Positions 1 through 5,767 of a stretch of 6,276 nt of DNA are shown here, piece by piece. The notes beneath the pieces are model-generated. The model saw only the letters and a list, made by a program, of their open reading frames with translations, had not been told where the DNA came from and did no database searches. The DNA comes from Halieaceae bacterium (GTDB taxonomy: Bacteria > Pseudomonadota > Gammaproteobacteria > Pseudomonadales > Halieaceae): contig JABIZW010000132.1 of the NCBI GenBank assembly GCA_018666295.1, positions 1 to 6,276 of the forward strand. Reading direction: 5' to 3'. How positions within the stretch are numbered: position 1 is the first letter of the stretch; each line of letters opens with the position of its first letter. The position numbers were made by a program, and so were the translations under genes.

Positions 1-1533
1 CGCATCAAAGAGCTCACCGCGCGCGGTGGCAAATTAGTGGTTATCGATCCACGAAAAACCGAGACCGCAGAGCTTGCCAGTGAACATTACTTCATTCGAC
101 CCGGAACCGACGCGGCTTTTTTGCTCGGACTCATACACGTCGTATTTCGCGACAACCTCGCCGCACTTGGTGCACTCGCGGAGTTCACAGACGGCGTTGA
201 GGCCATTCAAGAAGCAGTACAGGCGCTCACCCCCGAGTGGGCAGCTGACATTACCGGTATAGAGGCAGGACACATAGAAAAGGTGGCACATGACTTAGCC
301 GCTGCCAAAGCCGGCATTTGCTACGGACGCATGGGGGTCAGCACGCAAGCGTACGGAACGCTCTGCCAGTGGGCCATTCAGGTGCTGAACGTGATTACCG
401 GAAATCTCGACAAACCTGGCGGCAGCCTCTTCACGCTGCCTGCGATGGATCAAGTTGCGAATACAGGCGCTGGGGGCTTTGGTCGCTTTGTCAGCCGTGG
501 TCGCGGTCTACCGGAGTTCAATTATGAGCTCCCAGCGGTGACGCTCGTGGACGAAATCCGCACACCGGGTGAAGGCCAAATAAAGCTCATGTTTACGGGC
601 GCAGGAAATCCAGTGTTATCAACCCCCAATGGACGGGCGGTGGACGAGGCTTTAGAGACCCTCGACTTCATGATTTCTTTAGATCCCGCACTTAACGAAA
701 CCACCCGACACGCGGATGTCATTTTGCCGCCAACATCACCCTTAGAGCACGACCACTACGATATTGCCTTCCATAATCTCGCTGTTCGAAACACCGCGCG
801 TTTCAGCCCCGCAATATTTGATAAGCCCGAGGGAACCCTCCACGACTGGGAGATCTTCGCTGAGCTAGGAAACCGACTTGCCGAGCGTTTGGGTGTTGAA
901 ACCATGCCGGCAACGGCGCCAGATCGACTCGTTGACGCAGCGCTTCGTTCGGGCCCTTACGGCCATGACACCGAGTGGGACTTGAGCATCGAAAAATTGA
1001 ACGCTCACCCCTCGGGTATTGACCTTGGCGAACTCAAACCTTCCTGCCCTGAGCGCTTACAAACACCCAAGAAACGTATTCCTCTGGCTGTTCCCGAAGT
1101 GCTTAATGACATACAAAGACTGTTGGCTGAGACGTCTCTCCCTGATAAGGGCTACCGGCTTATCGGTCGTCGTCACGTGCGCGACAACAACTCCTGGATG
1201 CACAACCACCACCGACTTGTAAAAGGCAAGCCAAGGTGCCAGCTGTTAATGCACCCAGATGACGTCGCTCACGAAGGCTGGCAACCGGGGGCCTACATCA
1301 CCATCAGTAGCCGAGTCGGCAGTATCCAGGCAGAGCTGATGCCCTCGTCTGAGGTTATGCGTGGCGTGGTAAGTCTGCCACACGGCTACGGCCACGGGCT
1401 TAGCGGCACCCAATCAAAAATTGCAAACGAGCATGCGGGCGTGAGCTGTAATGATGTAACGGATGAACAGTTTATTGACAAACTTTCAGGTAACGCAGCC
1501 ATCAATGGTGTTGCCGTCAGTCTCAGCGTTTAG
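1..1533 (+). CDS. Molybdopterin-dependent oxidoreductase, C-terminal part (5' end outside window)
   Basis: The frame is open from base 1 and ends at TAG 1531-1533, giving 510 visible residues. The GTG at 37 is internal, because family-like sequence (ending VVIDPRKTETA) already precedes it. Visible landmarks of the bis-MGD (DMSO reductase/formate dehydrogenase-like) superfamily, numbered from base 1, are VIDPR (about 14-18), IRPGTD (about 32-37), LNVITGNLDKPGG (129-141), and NETTRHADVILPP (232-244), the usual signature before the cofactor-binding loop. A C-terminal molybdopterin-dinucleotide-binding barrel follows from about residue 385, with SLPHGYGHG near 458-466. By comparison with family members of about 700 residues, roughly 200 residues are missing. 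These include the N-terminal Fe-S cluster and the Mo-ligating Cys/Sec/Ser, so substrate and subfamily cannot be assigned. It may be a formate dehydrogenase-like or general oxidoreductase. Export cannot be judged without the N-terminus. A 181-base gap separates it from the next gene. Confidence 0.93.
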   Translation, partial: RIKELTARGGKLVVIDPRKTETAELASEHYFIRPGTDAAFLLGLIHVVFRDNLAALGALAEFTDGVEAIQEAVQALTPEWAADITGIEAGHIEKVAHDLAAAKAGICYGRMGVSTQAYGTLCQWAIQVLNVITGNLDKPGGSLFTLPAMDQVANTGAGGFGRFVSRGRGLPEFNYELPAVTLVDEIRTPGEGQIKLMFTGAGNPVLSTPNGRAVDEALETLDFMISLDPALNETTRHADVILPPTSPLEHDHYDIAFHNLAVRNTARFSPAIFDKPEGTLHDWEIFAELGNRLAERLGVETMPATAPDRLVDAALRSGPYGHDTEWDLSIEKLNAHPSGIDLGELKPSCPERLQTPKKRIPLAVPEVLNDIQRLLAETSLPDKGYRLIGRRHVRDNNSWMHNHHRLVKGKPRCQLLMHPDDVAHEGWQPGAYITISSRVGSIQAELMPSSEVMRGVVSLPHGYGHGLSGTQSKIANEHAGVSCNDVTDEQFIDKLSGNAAINGVAVSLSV

Positions 1534-1699
1534 TGCCGAACGGGCGGGGGATAGCGTCTTTTCGCCACCCCCAGCAATTTCATTACTGGCGTTTCTCCAT
1601 TGAATCGACTGTGTTGGAAAACATTTCGCTGATCCCGCCCTCACCCCTCGACAATCACCGTATGGGTTGAGTAGCCTCTCAGCATTCGAATAATCTTTT

Positions 1700-1705
1700 A
1701 AGGAG
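1700..1705 (+). promoter_or_regulatory. Strong ribosome binding site for the VOC gene
   Basis: AAGGAG lies 9 bases before the ATG at 1715 and fixes that start. It is the only strong Shine-Dalgarno sequence in the left-hand + strand cluster. The two genes downstream have weak or no such site and may rely on translation arriving from the gene before. Confidence 0.75.
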
Positions 1706-1714
1706 CTACACCTC

Positions 1715-2092
1715 ATGTTCAGTCACATCATGGTCGGCGCAACAGACATCGAAGCCTCACGCAAATTCTATGACGCAACATTTGCCGCGCTGGGCTACGG
1801 GCCTGGGGTTATTGATCCCAAGGGTCGGGTTTTTTACATAACAGACACGGGTATCTTTGCGATTTCATCGCCGATCGATGGCAACCCAGCAACAGCCGGT
1901 AACGGCAGTACGATCGGCTTTTCAGCGCCCAGTACCGAGGCGTCGGATGCGTGGCACGAAGCGGGACTGGCAAGCGGTGGGACAAGCTGCGAGGAGCCAC
2001 CCGGCGTTCGAGACAGCAATATGGGTGATATTTATCTGGCGTACCTCAGAGACCCGTCGGGAAATAAAATTTGCACACTACTGCAAGTCTAG
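1715..2092 (+). CDS. VOC family protein (glyoxalase/bleomycin resistance/dioxygenase fold)
   Basis: This 125-residue protein has the length of a one-chain VOC domain made of two beta-alpha-beta-beta-beta modules (about 1-60 and 66-125). The start MFSHIMVGATDIEASRKFYD and the end YLAYLRDPSGNKI (108-119) are the usual edges of this family. His4 sits at the first metal-ligand position. The matching position in the second module looks like Thr66 rather than His, and the position after GNKI holds Cys-Thr rather than a Glu, so the metal site may be incomplete (inference from motif alignment by eye). The start is supported by AAGGAG at 1700-1705, 9 bases before the ATG. The stop is 2 bases before the next gene's ATG, which suggests co-transcription and translational coupling. 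The substrate is unknown. Family members range from glyoxalases and dioxygenases to drug-binding proteins, so the neighbours are no safe guide. There is no signal peptide, so it is cytoplasmic. Confidence 0.9.
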   Translation: MFSHIMVGATDIEASRKFYDATFAALGYGPGVIDPKGRVFYITDTGIFAISSPIDGNPATAGNGSTIGFSAPSTEASDAWHEAGLASGGTSCEEPPGVRDSNMGDIYLAYLRDPSGNKICTLLQV

Positions 2093-2094
2093 GC

Positions 2095-3285
2095 ATGCGC
2101 GCTCTTTGGGCGACGGTCCTGTTGGTGAGCGCTTCAGCTCACGCGGACTTCGTCGGCACTGGCCCTGACTACGACGCAGAGGCGGATGTCTCAGAAACTT
2201 GCTCGGTCTGTCACAGCCTGCGCTATCTCGATAGAGCACAAGGCTATGACACAGCCGATGAGTGGTCTCGCGTCATCGCGAGCATGGTGTCGCTCCCGGC
2301 TGCGCGCGATCGCGCGATTAGCACCTATCTTGCTGCCAACTACCGACACAAGCCGTCAAAAGCACCAACGCTGATCGAGGGTGATACAAATATCGTCATC
2401 GATGAGTGGCTAACACCTTCGCTTGGCCAGAGGACCCGTGATCCGATAGAGGCGCCTGACGGTGACATCTGGTGGACCGGCATGTGGGCGTCTTTGGTGG
2501 GTCGATTAGATCCCGCTACCGGTGCGATGCAAGAGTTTTTACTGCCCAGCGCGGCCCGTCCACACTCGATTGTTCCCGATCGCGATGGATTTATCTGGTA
2601 TACAGGCAATAGCAACGCAACCATTGGAAAACTGGATCCCGCCACAGGCGAGATTATCGAATACCCAACTCAGGCACGAGATCCTCACACTGCGGTGTTT
2701 CACCCCAATGGAAACCTCTATTTCACCAGCCAACACTCCAATATGTTGGGCCGTTTAAATCCGACGACGGGAGAGGTCACGGAAATCGACGCTCGACGTA
2801 AGCCTTACGGCATCAAAGTCGGTCAGGACAATGACCTTTTCGTGGCCTTTAATGGAACCAATGCGATCGGTCGAATGAACCCAGAGTCATTGGCAGTGAC
2901 TTACTATGAAATTCCCGACGAGAAGACCCGCATTAGACGTCTAGACATCGACAGCGACGGGCACGTTTGGTTCGTCAATTCTTCACTGGGCAAAATCGGT
3001 AAACTCGATGTTAATGCAGGCACGGTCGAGCAGTGGGACTCCCCGAGCGGCCCCCTATCACACCCCTACTCGATGACGGTAATCAATGACATTATTTGGT
3101 ACAACGAGAGCGGAATGCGCCCTGATGCTCTCGTTCGCTTTGATCCGGCGACAGAGCGCTTCCAGAGCTGGGCTGTTCCCTCCGGCGTGGGAATTATTCG
3201 GCACACTTGGGAGACTCGGGACGGCGATTTACTCATCCACCAAAGCAGCTCGAACCGCGTTGGGCGCGTCCGAATTGCCGACTGA
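2095..3285 (+). CDS. Exported c-type heme protein with streptogramin-lyase-like (Vgb) beta-propeller
   Basis: The protein has 396 residues when started at ATG 2095. An in-frame TTG at 2071 exists, but the ATG puts a signal peptide at the very N-terminus: MRALWATVLLVSASAHA, with likely signal peptidase I cleavage after Ala17. CSVCH at 36-40 is a c-type heme attachment site with His40 as proximal ligand. Met64, in EWSRVIASM, is the probable distal ligand. From about residue 110 there are seven repeats of the form (I/L/V)G(R/K)(L/M)(D/N)PxTG, starting near 134, 177, 218, 258, 301, 346 and 389, a spacing of 40-45 residues. This matches a seven-bladed propeller of the virginiamycin B lyase-like (COG4257) type. 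True Vgb opens streptogramin B antibiotics and has no heme, so the family name should not be taken as function. A periplasmic electron-transfer or substrate-oxidising role is more likely (inference). It follows the VOC gene by 2 bases with no convincing ribosome site of its own, and its 3' end overlaps the ATL gene. Confidence 0.9.
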   Translation: MRALWATVLLVSASAHADFVGTGPDYDAEADVSETCSVCHSLRYLDRAQGYDTADEWSRVIASMVSLPAARDRAISTYLAANYRHKPSKAPTLIEGDTNIVIDEWLTPSLGQRTRDPIEAPDGDIWWTGMWASLVGRLDPATGAMQEFLLPSAARPHSIVPDRDGFIWYTGNSNATIGKLDPATGEIIEYPTQARDPHTAVFHPNGNLYFTSQHSNMLGRLNPTTGEVTEIDARRKPYGIKVGQDNDLFVAFNGTNAIGRMNPESLAVTYYEIPDEKTRIRRLDIDSDGHVWFVNSSLGKIGKLDVNAGTVEQWDSPSGPLSHPYSMTVINDIIWYNESGMRPDALVRFDPATERFQSWAVPSGVGIIRHTWETRDGDLLIHQSSSNRVGRVRIAD

Positions 3286-3601
3286 GAACGACCAAGATGC
3301 GCGGACACGTGTACTGTTCACTGTGAGTCAAATTCCCAAGGGGCGAGTCTCTTCCTTCGGCCGCATTGCTTCAGCAGCAGGACTTCCCCGGAAAGCGCGT
3401 TGGATCGGTCGAATATTGAGTCAGCTGCCGCCAGAGACGACGCTACCTTGGCATCGAGTGTTAGGTCATGGAGGGACAATTACTTGCCCGCGACGTGATG
3501 TCGCGCGCACCCGGCTCTTAGACGAGGGTGTGATCGTTGAAGGATTCAAGGTTAAAATGAGGTCTTATGTGTGGCCAGAATCCAGTGACGCTCAACCGTA
3601 G
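3275..3601 (+). CDS. atl: Alkyltransferase-like (ATL) protein, MGMT-related DNA repair
   Basis: With the start at TTG 3275 this is 108 residues, the usual size of a stand-alone MGMT DNA-binding domain. The motif PWHR (58-61) stands where O6-methylguanine-DNA methyltransferases have PCHR. Trp59 in place of the alkyl-accepting Cys is the hallmark of ATL proteins (E. coli YbaZ, S. pombe Atl1). These bind O6-alkylguanine, flip the base, and pass the lesion to nucleotide excision repair without transferring the alkyl group. IPKGRVSSFGRIA (20-32) and the helix carrying RWIGRILSQ (42-50) fit the winged helix-turn-helix and arginine-finger region. The start is uncertain. There is no ATG or GTG in a sensible place: an upstream ATG at 3086 would overlap the propeller gene by 200 bases, and a TTG at 3260 is also possible. 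The chosen TTG gives an 11-base overlap with the preceding gene, consistent with coupled translation. Cytoplasmic, acting on the nucleoid. Confidence 0.88.
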   Translation: MPTENDQDARTRVLFTVSQIPKGRVSSFGRIASAAGLPRKARWIGRILSQLPPETTLPWHRVLGHGGTITCPRRDVARTRLLDEGVIVEGFKVKMRSYVWPESSDAQP

Positions 3602-3602
3602 A

Positions 3603-4583
3603 CTAAGCATCGGGTCGAATAATCAGCTTTCCCACAACCTCTCGCCGCTGCAGCATGTGAAACCCCTCCACAGCCTTATCCAGCGGAAGTTCGGCATGAA
3701 CATGAGGGCGCGTCTTACCTTCTCGTGCCCATTGCCAAATTTGCTCTAGATTTTCGACGCCGCGTTCTGGAAAACGACGACCGTACTCCCCTGCTCTGAC
3801 ACCCAAGACAGAGAAGCCCTTAATCAGCGGCATATTGCTCGAAAGCGTTGCGATACGACCACTCGTAAATCCAACCACTAATAACCGACCCTCGAAATTG
3901 ATGCATCGGACGCTCTCATCGAAAACGTCGCCACCTACCGGGTCGAAAATGACATCGGCACCGCGCCCGCAGGTCAGTGCTTTCACCTCGTCTTTAAAGC
4001 CGCCTTGAGTGTTTATTACCGAGTCAGCCCCGTGCGCCGCGACTCTGTCGAGCTTCGAGTCACTGCCTCCCGTCGCAATCACCGTAGCCCCCAGTAACTT
4101 GCCCAATTCAACGGCGGCCATACCCACACCGCCACTGGCGCCATGAACCAGCAAGGTTTCGCCCTTTTGCAGATTCGCACGCCGAACAAGGGCGACATAG
4201 GCGGTAAGATAGGCAACCGAGTACGCCGCGGCCTCGGCAAAACTCATATTGTCGGGCTTTCTTTGCAGTCCCTGAACACTGACCACCGCAAATTCTGCAA
4301 ACCCACCGTACCGCATACCACCGACGACAGAATCACCCCGCTCAAAACCAACGACGCCCTCTCCGAGCGCATCAATCTCGCCCGAAATATCCATACCTGG
4401 CGTAAATGGAGGATCGAGCTTTAACTGATAGTTTCCCTGGCAGAGCAATAGGTCAGGATAATTAACACTCGTGGCTTTAACACGAATGCGAACCTCACCG
4501 GGACCGGGGTCAGGCGTTGCAACCTCAGAGACCTCAACACCAGTTAAGTCGTCAGTAATTTCGCTGCAAACTAAGGCTCTCAT
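3603..4583 (-). CDS. NAD(P)H:quinone oxidoreductase-like protein (zinc-independent MDR family)
   Basis: The protein has 326 residues, a normal length for the quinone oxidoreductase branch of the medium-chain dehydrogenase/reductase superfamily. An N-terminal GroES-like domain (about 1-120) carries TPGMDISGEID (61-71) and lacks the Cys/His zinc ligands of alcohol dehydrogenases. The Rossmann domain has the NAD(P)H loop HGASGGVG (147-154) and later DVIFDPVGGDVFDES (210-224). The C-terminus ends in VVGKLIIRPDA, typical of Qor-like enzymes. It would reduce quinones or activated enones in the cytoplasm; acyl-CoA reductase relatives are an alternative. I chose ATG 4583 because MRALVC is a usual family start. 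The in-frame TTG at 4637 would add 18 unlike residues and run into ctaA. The ribosome site is weak (GAG 4 bases upstream). It follows ctaA by 47 bases, with a possible terminator between them. Its stop faces the ATL stop across one base. Confidence 0.92.
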   Translation of the reverse strand: MRALVCSEITDDLTGVEVSEVATPDPGPGEVRIRVKATSVNYPDLLLCQGNYQLKLDPPFTPGMDISGEIDALGEGVVGFERGDSVVGGMRYGGFAEFAVVSVQGLQRKPDNMSFAEAAAYSVAYLTAYVALVRRANLQKGETLLVHGASGGVGMAAVELGKLLGATVIATGGSDSKLDRVAAHGADSVINTQGGFKDEVKALTCGRGADVIFDPVGGDVFDESVRCINFEGRLLVVGFTSGRIATLSSNMPLIKGFSVLGVRAGEYGRRFPERGVENLEQIWQWAREGKTRPHVHAELPLDKAVEGFHMLQRREVVGKLIIRPDA

Positions 4584-4630
4584 TACGCTCAAAAAGCTCT
4601 CATAACCGAGTCGTCTTGCCGAGGCTGTGC

Positions 4631-5674
4631 CTAACAATAACGCTCGGAGGACGCCGTCTCCGAACGCTTACAATGCACCCAAAAAAGGACCGTGGTCAAC
4701 AAAACCACTGCGCCGCTTTGGTGTCCCGCGGCAATCGTGACATTTACATGCGAGAGAACGGTACCGATGCCAAGTACGATCTGAAGTGTCACTGCAGCCA
4801 TCATTAAGACACTCGCAATGCGTACCCTCAGATCGTGCGACCGAAGTACACCGTGAAGCGCAGCAGAGATCACAATCAAACCCGTCGCATAGGCCAGCAT
4901 TCGATGATTAAAGTGAATGGTCGTGACCTGCTCAAAGACCGATAGCAAGCCGTCTCTATAAAGGGCTGGAGGAATGAACGAATCCCCCATCAGCGGCCAG
5001 GTTGGAAAAGACAGTCCAGCATTCGTACCCGCAACAAATCCTCCACTCAAGATCATGAGATAGACCAGAGGAATGAGACTCAGTGCGACTGACGCATGAC
5101 CCATACGGATTGTCCGCTCGGGCGAGAACAGACCGATCGTGAGCCACACGATATAGCCGTAAATAGCGATTGCCAGTCCCAAGTGTGCGGTCAAGCGGTA
5201 CTGAGAGACATCCGGACGATCGACGAGTCCACTTTGGACCATATACCAACCCATCAACCCCTGGCATCCACCCAGTATCAACAGCGCAAAAAGATGTGGT
5301 TTGAGCCGCGGGTGAACTTTCCCCATCCACAAAAAAGCCATCAAGGGGAAGAAAAAGAGTAGGCCGATGAAACGCCCCAACATTCGGTGCAGGTACTCGA
5401 ACCAAAAAATCTGCTTGAATTCGTCGAGCGACATTCCGGTGTTAATCAACTGATACTCGGGGAACAGCTTGTACTGCTCAAAGAGGTAAACCCAATCAGC
5501 CGTCGATAAAGGAGGGACAACACCCATAATCGGCTGCCAGTCGACCATCGACAGTCCCGACTCCGTCAGCCGAGTAATCCCGCCCAGTAAAATCATCCCG
5601 AAAATGGTGACAGCACAAACCAGCAACCAGCGGCCAATCAGCTTGTCGTCTTGATATCTCGTTACTTCAGTCAT
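4631..5674 (-). CDS. ctaA: Heme A synthase, COX15/CtaA family
   Basis: This integral membrane enzyme oxidises the C8 methyl group of heme O to a formyl group, giving heme A for aa3-type cytochrome oxidase. It has 347 residues and about eight membrane segments (near 14-33, 98-119, 127-146, 160-183, 194-217, 258-276, 284-306, 315-335). The conserved heme ligand histidines are present: EYLHR (His96), TAHL (His164), HFNHR (His257) and AGHQSGA (His318). GGITRLTESGLSMVDWQP (31-48) and GGFVAGTNAGLSFPTWPLMG (211-230) are family signatures. The motifs and length resemble the mitochondrial and alphaproteobacterial COX15 type more than the shorter Bacillus CtaA. The ATG at 5674 is supported by GGGGGA 5 bases upstream; the longer frame to 5749 would run through the divergent intergenic region. 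No ctaB or cox genes adjoin it, so it is an orphan here. Confidence 0.95.
   Translation of the reverse strand: MTEVTRYQDDKLIGRWLLVCAVTIFGMILLGGITRLTESGLSMVDWQPIMGVVPPLSTADWVYLFEQYKLFPEYQLINTGMSLDEFKQIFWFEYLHRMLGRFIGLLFFFPLMAFLWMGKVHPRLKPHLFALLILGGCQGLMGWYMVQSGLVDRPDVSQYRLTAHLGLAIAIYGYIVWLTIGLFSPERTIRMGHASVALSLIPLVYLMILSGGFVAGTNAGLSFPTWPLMGDSFIPPALYRDGLLSVFEQVTTIHFNHRMLAYATGLIVISAALHGVLRSHDLRVRIASVLMMAAVTLQIVLGIGTVLSHVNVTIAAGHQSGAVVLLTTVLFWVHCKRSETASSERYC
4639..4668 (-). terminator. Hairpin at the 3' end of ctaA, possible intrinsic terminator
   Basis: On the - strand the arms AGCGTTCGGAGAC (4656-4668) and GTCCTCCGAGCGTT (4639-4652) pair over 13 base pairs. There are two G-U wobbles, one bulged C and a three-base GGC loop. 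A short T-rich stretch follows (ATTGTT). The stem lies within the last codons of ctaA, ending just before its TAG. It could end ctaA transcription or partly insulate the quinone oxidoreductase-like gene downstream. The weak T-tract keeps confidence modest. Confidence 0.42.
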
Positions 5675-5679
5675 TTTTG

Positions 5680-5685
5680 TCCCCC
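5680..5685 (-). promoter_or_regulatory. Ribosome binding site fixing the ctaA start
   Basis: GGGGGA on the - strand sits 5 bases before ATG 5674. It decides against the longer frame that would start at 5749 and add 25 residues from non-coding sequence. Confidence 0.65.
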
Positions 5686-5752
5686 AAAGACGCCGACAGT
5701 TTAACAAAATCAAGAAGCAGTTCGTTGTCTGGAGTAGACTTCGCAACAAATT

Positions 5753-5758
5753 AAGGAG
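5753..5758 (+). promoter_or_regulatory. Ribosome binding site of uup
   Basis: AAGGAG lies 9 bases before ATG 5768 and sets the start of uup. The resulting N-terminus (MSLLRLSDAELHFG) aligns with the usual Uup beginning. Confidence 0.75.
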
Positions 5759-5767
5759 TACCCCATT

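Larger units (their letters stand above)
5675..5767. promoter_or_regulatory. Divergent intergenic region between ctaA and uup
   Basis: These 93 bases separate the start codons of ctaA (leftward) and uup (rightward), so both promoters should lie here or just inside the opposite gene. I could not find a convincing pair of -35 and -10 boxes. TTGTCT at 5725-5730 and TAGACT at 5735-5740 resemble a -35 and a -10 but are too close to act together. TAAACT on the - strand (5698-5703) is a partial -10 for ctaA without a good -35. The ribosome sites at its two ends are clear. Confidence 0.45.

Noticed and set aside
1546..1572. GGGGG...CCCCC pairing after the Mo-enzyme gene as a terminator
   Set aside because: The stem is broken by a 3x2 internal loop and no T-tract follows, so it does not look like an intrinsic terminator.
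1684..1691. Palindrome ATTCGAAT before the VOC gene as an operator
   Set aside because: It is only 8 bases and not repeated elsewhere in the window. Such palindromes arise by chance.
1667..1696. TTGAGT (1667-1672) and TAATCT (1691-1696), spaced 18 bases, as a sigma-70 promoter for the VOC gene
   Set aside because: The predicted transcript start would fall inside the ribosome binding site at 1700-1705, leaving almost no leader. The boxes also match the consensus only partly.
2071..2094. TTG start for the heme-propeller protein, 8 residues longer
   Set aside because: It lies inside the VOC gene and would add residues before a well-formed signal peptide. ATG 2095 is the better start.
3086..3274. 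N-terminal extension of the ATL protein from ATG 3086
   Set aside because: It overlaps the propeller coding sequence by 200 bases, and the extra residues do not resemble any part of the ATL/MGMT fold.
4956..5405. 149-residue open frame on the - strand inside ctaA
   Set aside because: It is an out-of-frame shadow of a clear membrane protein gene and shows no recognisable domain.
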